Assembly (NCBI GenBank): GCA_910584385.1
Contig: CAJUAK010000002.1
Coordinates: 107,795-171,794 of the forward strand
Direction of reading: 5' to 3'
DNA from: an uncultured Alphaproteobacteria bacterium
GTDB lineage: Bacteria; Pseudomonadota; Alphaproteobacteria; RF32; CAG-239
DNA length: 64,000 nucleotides
Shown: positions 34,342-43,970 of the stretch, piece after piece
Layout: each line of letters begins with the position of its first letter
Position numbering within the stretch: the first letter of the stretch is position 1
Program-made: the position numbers and the translations under genes
Notes under the pieces: model-generated
Told to the model about the DNA's origin: nothing
Databases searched by the model: none
What the model saw: the letters and a program-made list of their open reading frames with translations, nothing else

Positions 34342-34950
34342 TTAGAATGTGTAGCGCAATCCCATATAGCTTTCGTGCGCGTTGACATCCAGTTCGCCCA
34401 CTTTGCCGATTGGGGTATTGATATCGACATTACCCATATCCAAATAACGGTAGCCCAAATCCATATTGAGGCATTTGTTGATGCGCACAGTCAAGCCGCC
34501 GCCCAAAGACCAGGTGAAGTTTGTGGTGTCGGCTTGTCCGAAGTTGGTTCCGGTCGTGGTGTGGGAGAGTTTTAAATCTGTAAAGCCGAGACCGCCGGAA
34601 ATGTATGGGCTGACAACATAGTAAGGGGCGAAGTCGAGATAGACATTGGCCATGTAAGACTTGCTTTTGAGGCCGCCTTCTTCGTCGTTTGCCTTTACTT
34701 CATATTCATTGCGGTGCGTATATTCCAATTCAAAACGCATGAAGCTGTAGCGGTAACCTAAAGACCCCGCGAAAAACCATTCATAGTCGAAATCGAATAT
34801 TGCTTCATCAACAACGGAATCTTCCGTATCGTTAAGATTAGCGTTTGCTGTTCCACCTTTAATGCCTAAATAAAAGCCATCGCGGGCAGAGGCTTCTGCC
34901 GCTGCAAATAATACAGCTGCGGAAACAGCCGCTAATAATGCTTTTTTCAT
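34342..34950 (-). CDS. Outer-membrane beta-barrel protein (OmpA/porin-like, 202 aa)
   Basis: A signal peptide of about 22 residues ending in ASA, then alternating hydrophobic strands with aromatic girdles (GFYLGIKGG, FFAGSLGYRYSFMRFELEYTH, YISGGLGFTDLKL, FTWSLGGGLTVRI) and a terminal strand ending in Phe (YMGLRYTF), the outer-membrane insertion signal. About eight strands are likely. It has its own terminator. Function within the membrane is unknown. Confidence 0.85.
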   Translation of the reverse strand: MKKALLAAVSAAVLFAAAEASARDGFYLGIKGGTANANLNDTEDSVVDEAIFDFDYEWFFAGSLGYRYSFMRFELEYTHRNEYEVKANDEEGGLKSKSYMANVYLDFAPYYVVSPYISGGLGFTDLKLSHTTTGTNFGQADTTNFTWSLGGGLTVRINKCLNMDLGYRYLDMGNVDINTPIGKVGELDVNAHESYMGLRYTF

Positions 34951-35019
34951 ATATTTTCTCCCAAAAATATAAAATTCTTATTATTTTGGGGTCAGCTTAG
35001 CATGCAATAAGTTAAAAAA

Positions 35020-35850
35020 TTATTTATAACGGAAGGGATGTGCGGCATAAGTTCCTAAAATATGCAGGGATTCTGAAAAAAATTCCAATTCGCCAAGCGC
35101 ATTTTGGAAAGATTTGCGCCGGGGATGAGATTCTATTTCCGCATAAAACTGCGCGGAAACAAACTTCCCGTTTAACAGATAGCTTTCGAGTTTGGTCAGG
35201 TTTATCCCGTTGGTAGCAAAGCCTCCCAGCGCTTTGTATAAAGCGGCGGGAATGTTTTTTGCCCTGAAAATGAGCGAAGTAATGAAATTTCTGCCATCGT
35301 CTTCGGGAATTTGCTCTTGCCTGCCCATGATTAGAAAACGCGTGGTGTTTGAAGCGTCTGTTTCAATATCGGGCGCCAAAATCTCCAAGCCGTATATTTG
35401 TGCCGCTTTTTCTGAGGCTATGGCTGCTTTTGTCCGGTCTTGCAGGTTCAGAATGTCCAGGCATGATTTTGCCGTGTCTGTTCCCGCTTCAGGGGCGATT
35501 TTATTTTCTTTGAGGTATTTTGCGCATTGTGCCAGAGCCTGCGGATGGGAAACGGCGGTTTTAATTTCTTGTGTGCTTGTCCCTTTAAGCCCTAAAAGCT
35601 GGTGGTGAACCGGCAAAAAATATTCGCCTTGGATGTGCAAACCGGTTTCCGGCAGCAAAAAATGCACGTCTGAAACCCTGCCGGCTTTTGAATTTTCAAC
35701 GGGGATGACTGCCGCATCGGCAAGCCCTTCCTGAACCAGCGAAAAAGCTTCGTCAAAAGTGCTGCTGGGGCAGTATTCTGCGCCGGGATAAATATTTTCT
35801 GCGGCAATGTTTGAATAAGCGCCGGCCACGCCCTGATATGCAATCTTCAT
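35020..35850 (-). CDS. pheA: Prephenate dehydratase
   Basis: Converts prephenate to phenylpyruvate in phenylalanine synthesis. At 276 residues the catalytic part has IAYQGVAGAYS, PVENSKAGRV, SHPQALAQC and SNTTRFLIMG. A C-terminal ACT regulatory domain holds LTKLESY, the usual phenylalanine-binding signature. No chorismate-mutase domain is fused. It begins 1 nt past the stop of the upstream exported protein, so the two are probably co-transcribed. Confidence 0.94.
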   Translation of the reverse strand: MKIAYQGVAGAYSNIAAENIYPGAEYCPSSTFDEAFSLVQEGLADAAVIPVENSKAGRVSDVHFLLPETGLHIQGEYFLPVHHQLLGLKGTSTQEIKTAVSHPQALAQCAKYLKENKIAPEAGTDTAKSCLDILNLQDRTKAAIASEKAAQIYGLEILAPDIETDASNTTRFLIMGRQEQIPEDDGRNFITSLIFRAKNIPAALYKALGGFATNGINLTKLESYLLNGKFVSAQFYAEIESHPRRKSFQNALGELEFFSESLHILGTYAAHPFRYK

Positions 35851-35851
35851 T

Positions 35852-36601
35852 TTACATATTCAGATTTAAATTATTCCAGCCGCGCCGCGGTTGGTTTGCC
35901 GGTGCTGCGGAAGGCTTGCTGCCCCAAGACTGTGCTGGTTTTGACGCAGCGCCGCTTTTGGCTTGGCCGATAAGCGCACGTTGCTCGGCATTTTGGGCAA
36001 CGCCGATTGGCAGCAGCTGGTTAAGCAATGCCGGCGATACGAATTCGGCGCGGTTTCTTTGCAGCGGTTCGACAATCGCATTGATAATGTCTTCTGCCGG
36101 CGAAGCGTTAAACGGCACTGCGCGCCCGCCGTAGAAGATGGCAAAAGAATAGCAGGGCGATGATAGTAAAACATCAGTGTTGTCTATGCCGCGGACAAAA
36201 CGCAGCATGATTTTGGGATTGATATTGCAGTCTTCGTTTGAATCCAGTTTTACGTTGTTTTCATTCATGAAAAGTTCGGCAACAATCATGTCTTTGATTT
36301 CTTTATTGATAATGCCGCAGAAAGCGCTAATGGCATATCCGTCAATCGTATAGCCCTTAAATGCCGGGGAAGGGTTTGTTACCTGATAGCAGAAAACCTG
36401 TTCAGACTCTGTGATGTTGCGCATGGCATCGGTTCCGGCTTTGTTGGCAATTCCTGTTAAAACCTGCCCGGCTTCGGCTTTGCGGCGCCAACTGTCTTTG
36501 CTTTGCTGAAAAGACTGGACGCCGGAATCTTCCTGCGCAAAAACAGGTGCGGCCCAAGCGGCCAGGAAACAAAGCATTGTCAGGCAAGAGCAGATTTTCA
36601 T
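35852..36601 (-). CDS. Exported protein of unknown function (249 aa)
   Basis: A signal peptide of about 22 residues ending in VFA. The mature part holds four scattered Cys (FCYQV, AFCGI, NEDCNI, SPCYSF) that could form two disulfides, and ends in a Pro/Ala/Ser-rich, Asn-rich low-complexity tail. GGAGA precedes the ATG. No family recognised. The neighbouring pheA is probably only co-transcribed. Confidence 0.65.
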   Translation of the reverse strand: MKICSCLTMLCFLAAWAAPVFAQEDSGVQSFQQSKDSWRRKAEAGQVLTGIANKAGTDAMRNITESEQVFCYQVTNPSPAFKGYTIDGYAISAFCGIINKEIKDMIVAELFMNENNVKLDSNEDCNINPKIMLRFVRGIDNTDVLLSSPCYSFAIFYGGRAVPFNASPAEDIINAIVEPLQRNRAEFVSPALLNQLLPIGVAQNAEQRALIGQAKSGAASKPAQSWGSKPSAAPANQPRRGWNNLNLNM

Positions 36602-36690
36602 TATATAATCTCCAAATTTTCAACTCAATATCGGCTTTAATATATAACCAATATTTTGAACAGACAATCTTATTTTGATATTTTAAACAA

Positions 36691-36717
36691 AAAAACAGCC
36701 TTTGAGAGGCTGTTTTT
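36691..36717 (-). terminator. Terminator overlapping the stop of the 36716 gene
   Basis: An 11-bp stem (36691-36701 with 36707-36717), loop TTGAG, with a T-run on the minus strand. Confidence 0.75.
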
Positions 36718-36865
36718 AAGACGGGGATTTGGGGGAATAAAGCGAATTTATCTTTTGTAGCAGGTTATTGATTTTGTTAAGCGTTTCGCTGTCATATGAG
36801 TCGGATATGTTTAACAAAATTTCGTCTGTCAGTTTACGGATTTGCTGTTGGGTGGATTGCTGCAT
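36716..36865 (-). CDS. Small helical protein (49 aa), unknown
   Basis: A 49-codon reading frame starts at 36865 with GGAG 8 nt upstream and ends in the terminator stem. The product is Gln/Ser-rich and amphipathic (MQQSTQQQIRKLTDE, then LNKINNLLQKINSLYS), probably two helices. The combination of a ribosome site, no rare interruptions and a terminator supports a real small gene. No family recognised. Confidence 0.6.
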   Translation of the reverse strand: MQQSTQQQIRKLTDEILLNISDSYDSETLNKINNLLQKINSLYSPKSPS

Positions 36866-37051
36866 TGTAATGGCTCCAAAAGTTTTTGTTGATTTAATTT
36901 ATACTTACTAATCTAAAAAGTCAATAATTTATTATAAACAATTTTTAAGTGTGTTATTGTTACAGAAATATGAATATTGGCGAAGATTGTTTTAATAAAA
37001 TAGTAAATAATTTCAGATTATGATAGAATGGAGTAAGAACTGGGAGGATAT

Positions 37052-37687
37052 ATGTATATTTGGGTTGTTTTGGCCACGTTTCTTGCCATTTTAGCAACAT
37101 TCAACCTGCCGGTGCGCCATGATATGCACCAGCTGGAAAGCCAGCCTCTGGCCGAAGCCGAACTCAATAAGATGGTTGTTAAGCATAAAGCCTCTGTTAA
37201 ATATGCCCGGACAAAGATTAAAAGGGTGCATGGGGTTAATATCATCAGCTATGAGCCCGGAGAAGTCGCCGAAGAAAAAGGCGGCGGTTTTACCCCTGCC
37301 GGTTTTGTCTGGGATGGCGATTATGCGTCATGGATTTATTGCATTGCGCCGGATGAACAGCGGATGGATAACTGTAACCAGATGATTGGCGAAAAAGATT
37401 ATGTGGTTACAATCGGCGAACTTCCGGACAAATGGATAAACCGCATCAGCGGTATTCCTGTCGGGGAATATATGCGCGTTTTGGCAAAAGCCATGCAAAA
37501 AACCCCGGAATGCGGGTTGGTGGCTGAAGATGATGCCTGTAACAGCGGTTATCGCGTTAAAATTTTTGACGATGAGGAAGATGGTTTGTGCATTCCGGCG
37601 GGAATCGCCGATGATGCGCTTTTTAACGGTGTGGATTTGAAACGGGCGGTCATTTATATAGAGACGGTGTACAACAAACTCAAATAG
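37052..37687 (+). CDS. Membrane-anchored protein of unknown function (211 aa)
   Basis: GGGAGG lies just before the ATG. An N-terminal hydrophobic segment (residues 2-18, YIWVVLATFLAILATFN) is followed by a soluble, acidic domain with Cys in IYCIAPDE, DNCNQM, ECGLV, ACNSG and LCIPAG. The segment ends in an amphipathic helix. It is immediately upstream (25 nt) of the giant prepilin-like gene with a good site between, so the pair probably forms an operon and may act together. No family recognised. Confidence 0.65.
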   Translation: MYIWVVLATFLAILATFNLPVRHDMHQLESQPLAEAELNKMVVKHKASVKYARTKIKRVHGVNIISYEPGEVAEEKGGGFTPAGFVWDGDYASWIYCIAPDEQRMDNCNQMIGEKDYVVTIGELPDKWINRISGIPVGEYMRVLAKAMQKTPECGLVAEDDACNSGYRVKIFDDEEDGLCIPAGIADDALFNGVDLKRAVIYIETVYNKLK

Positions 37688-37712
37688 GGTTGTTTGGCAA
37701 AGGAGAAAAGAG

Positions 37713-40706
37713 ATGTTAAAAGATTTCAGAGAGATGATGGGGCAGAAAGGGTCCATGATGGTGGAAGCCTTAGCCATGCTTGGTTTGATATCTATGGTAA
37801 CTCCGATGCTTTATAAAAAAGCTGCCGAACGGACGACAGAACTTGCAGATATTAACGCAGCCGCAGCGGCGCGGACGCTTTCCTCCGCAATGGAGAGCTA
37901 CCTGGCGGCAAACCAGGCGGAATTAAGCAAACTCGGCTGGGGGGAAGGAGCTCATGACCTTGACCCTGAAGAACAGATTAATGCCAATTTTACCAAATTT
38001 ACCGACTATCTGCCAGAGGGATACATGCGCCATGATGAGGCCGGCAAGATTTTTGACGGTTATAAATTAAGTATTAATGTTAAGCAAAACAGCGAAGGCA
38101 AACCAACCTATACGGGTATGGTGGCCTTGCCGATGATTGGAACGGTTGACAAGGTGCGCCGTTCCAAGATTGCTTCCATGATTGGCGGCAATGGCGGTTT
38201 GGTTGAAAAAGATGATGCCGGTTTATATTATTCCGGCGTGCAGGGGTTGTGGATGGCCGAACCGGACGACTTTTTTAAGGATTCTCCTTTGGATGAAGGA
38301 ACGATTGTGGCGGCAACGGTCAGTTCTGTGGGGGCAGGCGGTTCCGGCGGCGGAATCGGTGCGGATGAAAATGCCCTTTACCGCAATGATGTCGGCGATA
38401 TTGAACGTAACACGATGAACACGACATTATATATGGGCGGACAGGAAGTTGAAGATGTTACAAATCTGGTGGCAGAATCCGGCGGCGTGATTTCCCTTAT
38501 GGCGGCAGACCGCAATAATGACGGCAGCCGCACGGTTTTGTCTGTTTCTGGTAAGACGGAAATGGGCAGCTTGTTGGCAGAAGGTTTGGCGGAAATCCGC
38601 GATAAATTGGCGGTTGGCCCATCCGGCAGCGAATATATGACGGTTGATTCCAGCGGGACGAAAGTTAATAATGATTTGACGGCAGTCGGAAGCGTGCTTG
38701 TAGGTTCTGAAGCCACCCGCCCGGATTCTTTTAAGGTTATAACTAAAGATATTAACTTAAATGCTGAAAATGAATTGGGGTTTGAGACAAAGAATAACCT
38801 TAAATTTAAAGCTGATGACAAAATTATTATGGATGCGAATCTTTTTGATTGGCATGCCCCGTTAGGAGAAATGGCAATTGGCAATTTGGTGCTGGGAAAT
38901 GATGGAACAACAGGATATCTGAGCATTGGAGAGGGCAGTAACGGGGTAACTATTCGGGATGATGCTGATTTTAATATGGATCTTTTGGCTCATCGGAATG
39001 TTACTTTTGATGGTAAGGAGAACGGTGTTTTTGATGTTTATATGAAGGATATCAAACTGCATGCGATGAATGATTTAAATTGGGAGAGTGATAAGAATAT
39101 TAATCTCAAAGCTGCGCAATCAATGACCATGGAGGCGAATCGCGTACAGATTTCGGCGCAGGCGGACGGTATTAATATGCAAGCAATTAATAGCTCTGTT
39201 ATGATTGAAAGCTTATATGGTCCGAGTTCTTATGGCAAGATTGAATTAGGGCAAAATAATAAAGGGGATGTTCAAATAAGTGCTATTGGCGGTATTGCGG
39301 AGATACGAGCTGATAACGGAATGCTTCTATCATCAGGTAAAGATGTAAAGATTGAGAGCACTGGGGGAGATGTGGATATTGATGCAAATAAGGATGTTTT
39401 GATTGGTAAATCAGCAAGTGTAACTTATTTACAATCTGATGAAACTTTAGCAACAGGAGACTTTATTGTCAAAAGAACGGGGTCTGATGGAACTGATGGT
39501 GTTGAAATCTTGCATGTTGACCCTTCTGTAGATGCTTCCCCAGAGAATCTTCCGAGCAGCGTCTATATTCGCAAGGGGGCAATTGAAGTTGCGCAAAGTA
39601 GTAATGATTCAGGTTATGTTAAGGCGAATCGTTTTATTGATACGATGGAAAGACCTAGCGAATCTGTAGCAATTGAAGGAATTGACGGAATGGGAATAGA
39701 GACGGGAAAGTATGATAAATATGAGATTAATCCGGCTTATACTTCCATTATGCATGATATTAAATTAACGACACGCGGCGGTGCGCGCTTAAGTGATATA
39801 TTGCCGGACTTTATCCTTAAAGGTATCTATGTTATGGATAATACTTATAAAGAAACCTTTAAAACTGCACAAGTTGGGACAGATGAGGTTGTTTCGTTGG
39901 ATTGGGTATCAGAAATAGGCAAGGGGGCTTCCCCTTTAAGCGCTAGTGGGACGACCGTTACTGTGAGTGCACCTATGACTACTGATGCAAATGAATTAAC
40001 ATCTCCATGGTTGGGATATGTTCCAACGCCACAATGTCCTCCGGCTTATAAAAAAGTTATTACATTAAATCCGATTCGTTGGAAGATGGCGGAGATGTAT
40101 CGCGTAACCATGAATGCGCCGGGCGTATCAGGGAGTTCTGGAACAGGTAAGAACCCCACGGATTGGCTCTATGGCGCCTATATGCCGAAAAGGTTTCCGG
40201 TAGAAGTTGATTTGTCGGGTGTTACGGTGGCAGATGGAAAATTGATCGGAACTGGGGTTTTAGGGAGTTTTGATGACTCGGGAGCAATAGATGAGAACTC
40301 CTTACCGCCGACATTCCAGACCAATACGTGGTTGAACACGACTGTTGCGGCGGCAAAAACAGGAACTGATTTTTATGGTTGGCATGCAATTATGGGCTTT
40401 ATTTATAACGGCAATTATTGGGATGAATATGTCAAAGAAATTTCTGGGAGTTATTATGAAGATGTTACCGGAAAAATTATTTGGAATCTTTTTCCTGTTT
40501 TGCCACGCGAGATGATGGCGATTGCGCAGACCTATTGTTATTTTGACAAGCGTCCTGCAGCCGGTGTGGATGATACATTTGTAGATGATGATATACCTGA
40601 ATTTGATGGAACAAAAATTAGTAATATCCGTATTGGAAATGGAGATGATAAAACAAATAAAGACGGTTTGGATGATCCAACCTTGGGTTTTAAGTCTCCT
40701 TGGTAG
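37713..40706 (+). CDS. Giant prepilin-like surface protein (997 aa)
   Basis: The N-terminus matches a class III (type IV pilin/pseudopilin) signal: after Gly13 comes SMMVEALAMLGLISMVTPML, with Glu at +5 of the mature form, so a prepilin peptidase should cut between Gly13 and Ser14. The following ~100 residues are helical. From about residue 340 the sequence becomes Gly/Asp-rich beta repeats (SSGKDVKIESTGGDVDIDANKDVLIG). The C-terminal third is Trp-rich. Pilins are normally 150-200 residues, so this is a very large, adhesin-like variant. AAAGGAG precedes the start. Base usage changes near nt 38,740. Confidence 0.75.
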   Translation: MLKDFREMMGQKGSMMVEALAMLGLISMVTPMLYKKAAERTTELADINAAAAARTLSSAMESYLAANQAELSKLGWGEGAHDLDPEEQINANFTKFTDYLPEGYMRHDEAGKIFDGYKLSINVKQNSEGKPTYTGMVALPMIGTVDKVRRSKIASMIGGNGGLVEKDDAGLYYSGVQGLWMAEPDDFFKDSPLDEGTIVAATVSSVGAGGSGGGIGADENALYRNDVGDIERNTMNTTLYMGGQEVEDVTNLVAESGGVISLMAADRNNDGSRTVLSVSGKTEMGSLLAEGLAEIRDKLAVGPSGSEYMTVDSSGTKVNNDLTAVGSVLVGSEATRPDSFKVITKDINLNAENELGFETKNNLKFKADDKIIMDANLFDWHAPLGEMAIGNLVLGNDGTTGYLSIGEGSNGVTIRDDADFNMDLLAHRNVTFDGKENGVFDVYMKDIKLHAMNDLNWESDKNINLKAAQSMTMEANRVQISAQADGINMQAINSSVMIESLYGPSSYGKIELGQNNKGDVQISAIGGIAEIRADNGMLLSSGKDVKIESTGGDVDIDANKDVLIGKSASVTYLQSDETLATGDFIVKRTGSDGTDGVEILHVDPSVDASPENLPSSVYIRKGAIEVAQSSNDSGYVKANRFIDTMERPSESVAIEGIDGMGIETGKYDKYEINPAYTSIMHDIKLTTRGGARLSDILPDFILKGIYVMDNTYKETFKTAQVGTDEVVSLDWVSEIGKGASPLSASGTTVTVSAPMTTDANELTSPWLGYVPTPQCPPAYKKVITLNPIRWKMAEMYRVTMNAPGVSGSSGTGKNPTDWLYGAYMPKRFPVEVDLSGVTVADGKLIGTGVLGSFDDSGAIDENSLPPTFQTNTWLNTTVAAAKTGTDFYGWHAIMGFIYNGNYWDEYVKEISGSYYEDVTGKIIWNLFPVLPREMMAIAQTYCYFDKRPAAGVDDTFVDDDIPEFDGTKISNIRIGNGDDKTNKDGLDDPTLGFKSPW

Positions 40707-40726
40707 AAAATAGGATGTGTTTTCAA

Positions 40727-40758
40727 AGCTCTGGGCGATTCTGCCCAGAGCTTTTTTT
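40727..40758 (+). terminator. Terminator of the prepilin-like gene
   Basis: A 10-bp stem (40727-40736 with 40743-40752), loop GATTCT, then T7. Confidence 0.9.
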
Positions 40759-40766
40759 GTGCGATT

Positions 40767-41396
40767 CGGAGATATGGTGCCCGAAAATTTGCTTTTTTAA
40801 TTAAAAGGTGTGCTTTTCGTATGAATTCGTGCTTTTGGTGGTTTTTATGAAATGGGCGGAAAATAAGGCTTTTTGAATTCAATACGCCGGAATCAACAAA
40901 AAAGGTGTCATTTTTTTATTGTTCGTTAACCAAAAATGTGCTATTCTAAGCTTGTATTTAAATTATCTTTAGAAGGCATTATTCCAATTATTACAGTTCT
41001 GATTTTTCATTAAAAAGAAAAGGGAAATTATAAATTAAAAAAAATCCCGAATATGAAGATGATATCAAGAACTAGGCGTTATTTAATCAAAAAAATAATC
41101 GTTCGGTAAATAAAAATAATAGGAAAATGCTACAATATATAGAGGAATTGCCCTCAACTTCACGGCTGGAATATTTCTTGCCGTTATCCGCAGTTTGTTA
41201 ATGCCCAAATACAGAAAAACAAATGCCAAGGAACTTTTAAGACAGCACAAGACATCCCATTGATCATACGGGAATAGGTTTTCGGTGAAAACTTATATTC
41301 AAATCTCTGTGTTACCCCTGAAAGAACCAAGGACTTCCATTTGCCTATCTGTTGACGGATTTTACATTGGCATCCTGCCCCTAATATAAAATTGCT
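40767..41396. other. 630-bp AT-rich gap at the left edge of the Bacteroidota-like block
   Basis: No gene supported on either strand. It holds A/T runs and a few weak promoter-like hexamers. The last ~250 bp differ in texture and may be the leader of the 41,397 gene, since no Shine-Dalgarno site precedes that start. No insertion-sequence ends or direct repeats were recognised here by eye. Confidence 0.6.
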
Positions 41397-43748
41397 ATGG
41401 CTAAATATATCAAATTTTTTATGATCTTAGTTATGACAATCGTTGTCGCTTCTTGCAGCACTGATGAGCCCGATCTCAACAGTCATGCAAACAGCAATAA
41501 CAATGGCGGAAACAAGGAACCTGAGGTTTCTCTCGTTTCTACCGACGTTGAGGGTCTTGGCTGCACTCTCGTTTCTGCAACTTGGTCTTCCAAGAACGCA
41601 GAACTGAAGAAAGTTGTCCGCTCCCGCGCCGCTTCCAGCAGCGTGAACATGGATCGTGAAGACGCTTTCGCAGCTGTTAAGGTTTCTAAAAGCCTTAACG
41701 CCAGTGTTAAGAAGACTTACTCTGATGGTTCTGTAAAAACAGAGCAGGTGAGCAGGTCTTATAATGAAACCGACCACTTTGGTTTCTACGGCCTGGCTGA
41801 CAAGCGCTTTGTCTCTGACATCGCAATTTTCAACCAGAAACCGGCTGAAACTACAGAGGAAGTTGTAAACGGTATGGCCATTGTTTACAATTTTTCCGGT
41901 TTCAAATTCGCGGTTAAAATCGACCGCGAGAAGTCTGCAAAGAGCTTCACAATCGAAGGTCAGGAAGTTGCTACCTGCGATAATGACATCAAGGTTTCGT
42001 TCATCGAGGCTAATGTAATTGATGCCAACCGCGACAGCATCTCCGGCGACAAAAAATATCATCTCTATAAGGTTAATTTCACGGCTCATGTCACTATTGA
42101 CAATGGCGGCGAAGACCTTGAGCGTGATGTTATCGTTGCTTCCGCAAATGTATGGGATGTTAACGAATATGTTGCCCCGACCCCTGACCCCGAATTAGTA
42201 GATTATATCTGGGAAGAAGAAGGTATTGCCTTTGTTGGCGAAGACCTGATTTCAACCGGTACTCTCTATGAACTTTGGAGCGATGGCAGCAAGCGTAACC
42301 CCCAGGTTAAGCGTGTTGCTCTGAAAGCTTCTGCTTCTGCACCTGCAGATCAGGTTAAAACTGTTGAGAACATGTATGCTTGGAATACCCTTTCGGTAAC
42401 CAACAACGATGCTCTTAATGGCAATAACCGCACAGACGGCGAGTTCACCATTTATGGTTACAGCGTTGTTAATACCCTTAGCGCAAACTATTTTAGCTGC
42501 GCTTTTGTAGGCACATACGAAAAAGCTTATTTCACTGCCCCTAATGGCAAGGAAATTGAGATGCCGTATGCTCCTTACAGCTTTGACAATACGATCGCCA
42601 ACGAAACTGGTGAAAGCCATTCAGCTGACTATAACAGCCTTTACCTTGTCGTTTCTACCTCAGCTTATATCTGCGGTAAGAGCGAGAACCTCAGCAGCAA
42701 TGTTGAGCTTCGTGAGGCAGTTGTTGTTACTCCTGACCCCGTTCAGACCGGTATCCGCGTTGAAAACGAGCATGTTGACGGCGATTATATCGTCTTTGAC
42801 GTTGTCCGCACTTTCGACAGCAAGGCTGACGAAACCGAAACTGTTTTGGTTCGCCACAATGCAGGTATGAGCGTAGAGTCTCCTCTTACTACCGCACTTC
42901 GTCAATATGGCGTTGTTTCCAGCAATGCTTCTCTCGTTCGTGAAAGCGAATTCTTTGAGAGCGCTGGTCGCGGTAATGTATCTGGCAAAGTTCAGCACAT
43001 GGTCAATGTTTTTGGCTATGCTGATTTTACCAATAATATATCCTATTATTTCCCTGCTAATCTGGTTTATTCTGAGAACGGTTTCTCCGCTCCTCTGAAT
43101 ATCGCCGGTGCTGCAGTGAACAAGGTTGGTTCTGAGACTTCTGTTGAGCCTGTTTCCGCTAACGAAACAAGCAAAACTTTTGAAGATGCTATCTTCTACA
43201 CCATGATTTTTGGTGGAAATGAAGTAGCTAACGGTGCTCAGGTTGTTGTTTACACTGAGAACGTTACTCCGGCCCCCGAACCCGAGCCTACTTATGTTGG
43301 TTACCATGTTGTGGCTTCTAAGAGCTACAGCACTCTGGTTATCGACAGCAACTGGGGACTTTTTGTTGCCGATATGATTGCCTTTGAAAAGGACGATATG
43401 ACAGAAACTTTCTATCATATGGAAGTTTACAAGAGCAACAAAAACGGCGACCGTGGTGAACTGGTATATTCTAACAAAAAGTTCGTTTGCGAACTTCGCG
43501 AATATCCCTGCGCTACTTATACAGCAAATGGCGAGTGGGCACCTGCTTACCTCACCGCTGATAAGGGCGAAATCACCGCATCGAAGGTAGAAGGCTGGTA
43601 CCAGAATCCTCTTACCGCTAATGGTCAGAAGGTGAAGGTATCTACTTCCATTGCCGCTACTCTTCAGGTTAAGACCCCGCTGCTCAACGCAGGCAACTGG
43701 AACGCTAATGCTAAGGAATATACCCTTAACGGCGTTTCTTACCGATAA
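41397..43748 (+). CDS. Bacteroidota-like surface lipoprotein (783 aa)
   Basis: A type II signal with lipobox VASC at residues 18-21. The Cys is followed by STDEPD, acidic residues like the lipoprotein export signal of Bacteroidota surface lipoproteins. The mature part is Ser/Thr/Val-rich, with Pro-rich linkers (APTPDPE, VVTPDP, PAPEPEP) dividing it into three or four beta domains. The C-terminal ~150 residues are homologous to the end of the 44,948 protein (both end in LNGVSY or LDGVSY plus a basic residue). No Shine-Dalgarno site. Codon and base usage differ from the flanking genes. Confidence 0.7.
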   Translation: MAKYIKFFMILVMTIVVASCSTDEPDLNSHANSNNNGGNKEPEVSLVSTDVEGLGCTLVSATWSSKNAELKKVVRSRAASSSVNMDREDAFAAVKVSKSLNASVKKTYSDGSVKTEQVSRSYNETDHFGFYGLADKRFVSDIAIFNQKPAETTEEVVNGMAIVYNFSGFKFAVKIDREKSAKSFTIEGQEVATCDNDIKVSFIEANVIDANRDSISGDKKYHLYKVNFTAHVTIDNGGEDLERDVIVASANVWDVNEYVAPTPDPELVDYIWEEEGIAFVGEDLISTGTLYELWSDGSKRNPQVKRVALKASASAPADQVKTVENMYAWNTLSVTNNDALNGNNRTDGEFTIYGYSVVNTLSANYFSCAFVGTYEKAYFTAPNGKEIEMPYAPYSFDNTIANETGESHSADYNSLYLVVSTSAYICGKSENLSSNVELREAVVVTPDPVQTGIRVENEHVDGDYIVFDVVRTFDSKADETETVLVRHNAGMSVESPLTTALRQYGVVSSNASLVRESEFFESAGRGNVSGKVQHMVNVFGYADFTNNISYYFPANLVYSENGFSAPLNIAGAAVNKVGSETSVEPVSANETSKTFEDAIFYTMIFGGNEVANGAQVVVYTENVTPAPEPEPTYVGYHVVASKSYSTLVIDSNWGLFVADMIAFEKDDMTETFYHMEVYKSNKNGDRGELVYSNKKFVCELREYPCATYTANGEWAPAYLTADKGEITASKVEGWYQNPLTANGQKVKVSTSIAATLQVKTPLLNAGNWNANAKEYTLNGVSYR

Positions 43749-43757
43749 ATAGCCAAG

Positions 43758-43790
43758 TTCTCTCCTCCGCTTACCGAACGGAGGAGAGAA
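43758..43790 (+). terminator. Hairpin after the 41397 gene (no T-run)
   Basis: A 12-bp stem (43758-43769 with 43779-43790) without a following T-run. It may act as an mRNA 3'-end structure. Confidence 0.5.
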
Positions 43791-43970
43791 GATATATATT
43801 TTCAAAATGTGCGCTTTCGGACAAAGCCGCATCATCTCCCCCGAGATGTTTGGGATGTCCAGACAATTTATAAATTCCAATACCCGCATATTATATTCAA
43901 GCGGTGCGGACGGGTTTAACAGAGAGCAATAATCCGTTAGTCTGGCAACAGGCAGCTCCTTTTTCAGATT

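Noticed and set aside
37000..37051. Sigma-70 promoter before the 37,052 gene
   Set aside because: A TATGAT box is present but no acceptable -35 box stands 16-18 bp upstream.
42660..43889. 409-codon open frame antisense to the 41,397 lipoprotein gene
   Set aside because: It has no ribosome site, and the sense frame has a signal peptide, lipobox and a C-terminal module shared with a neighbour.
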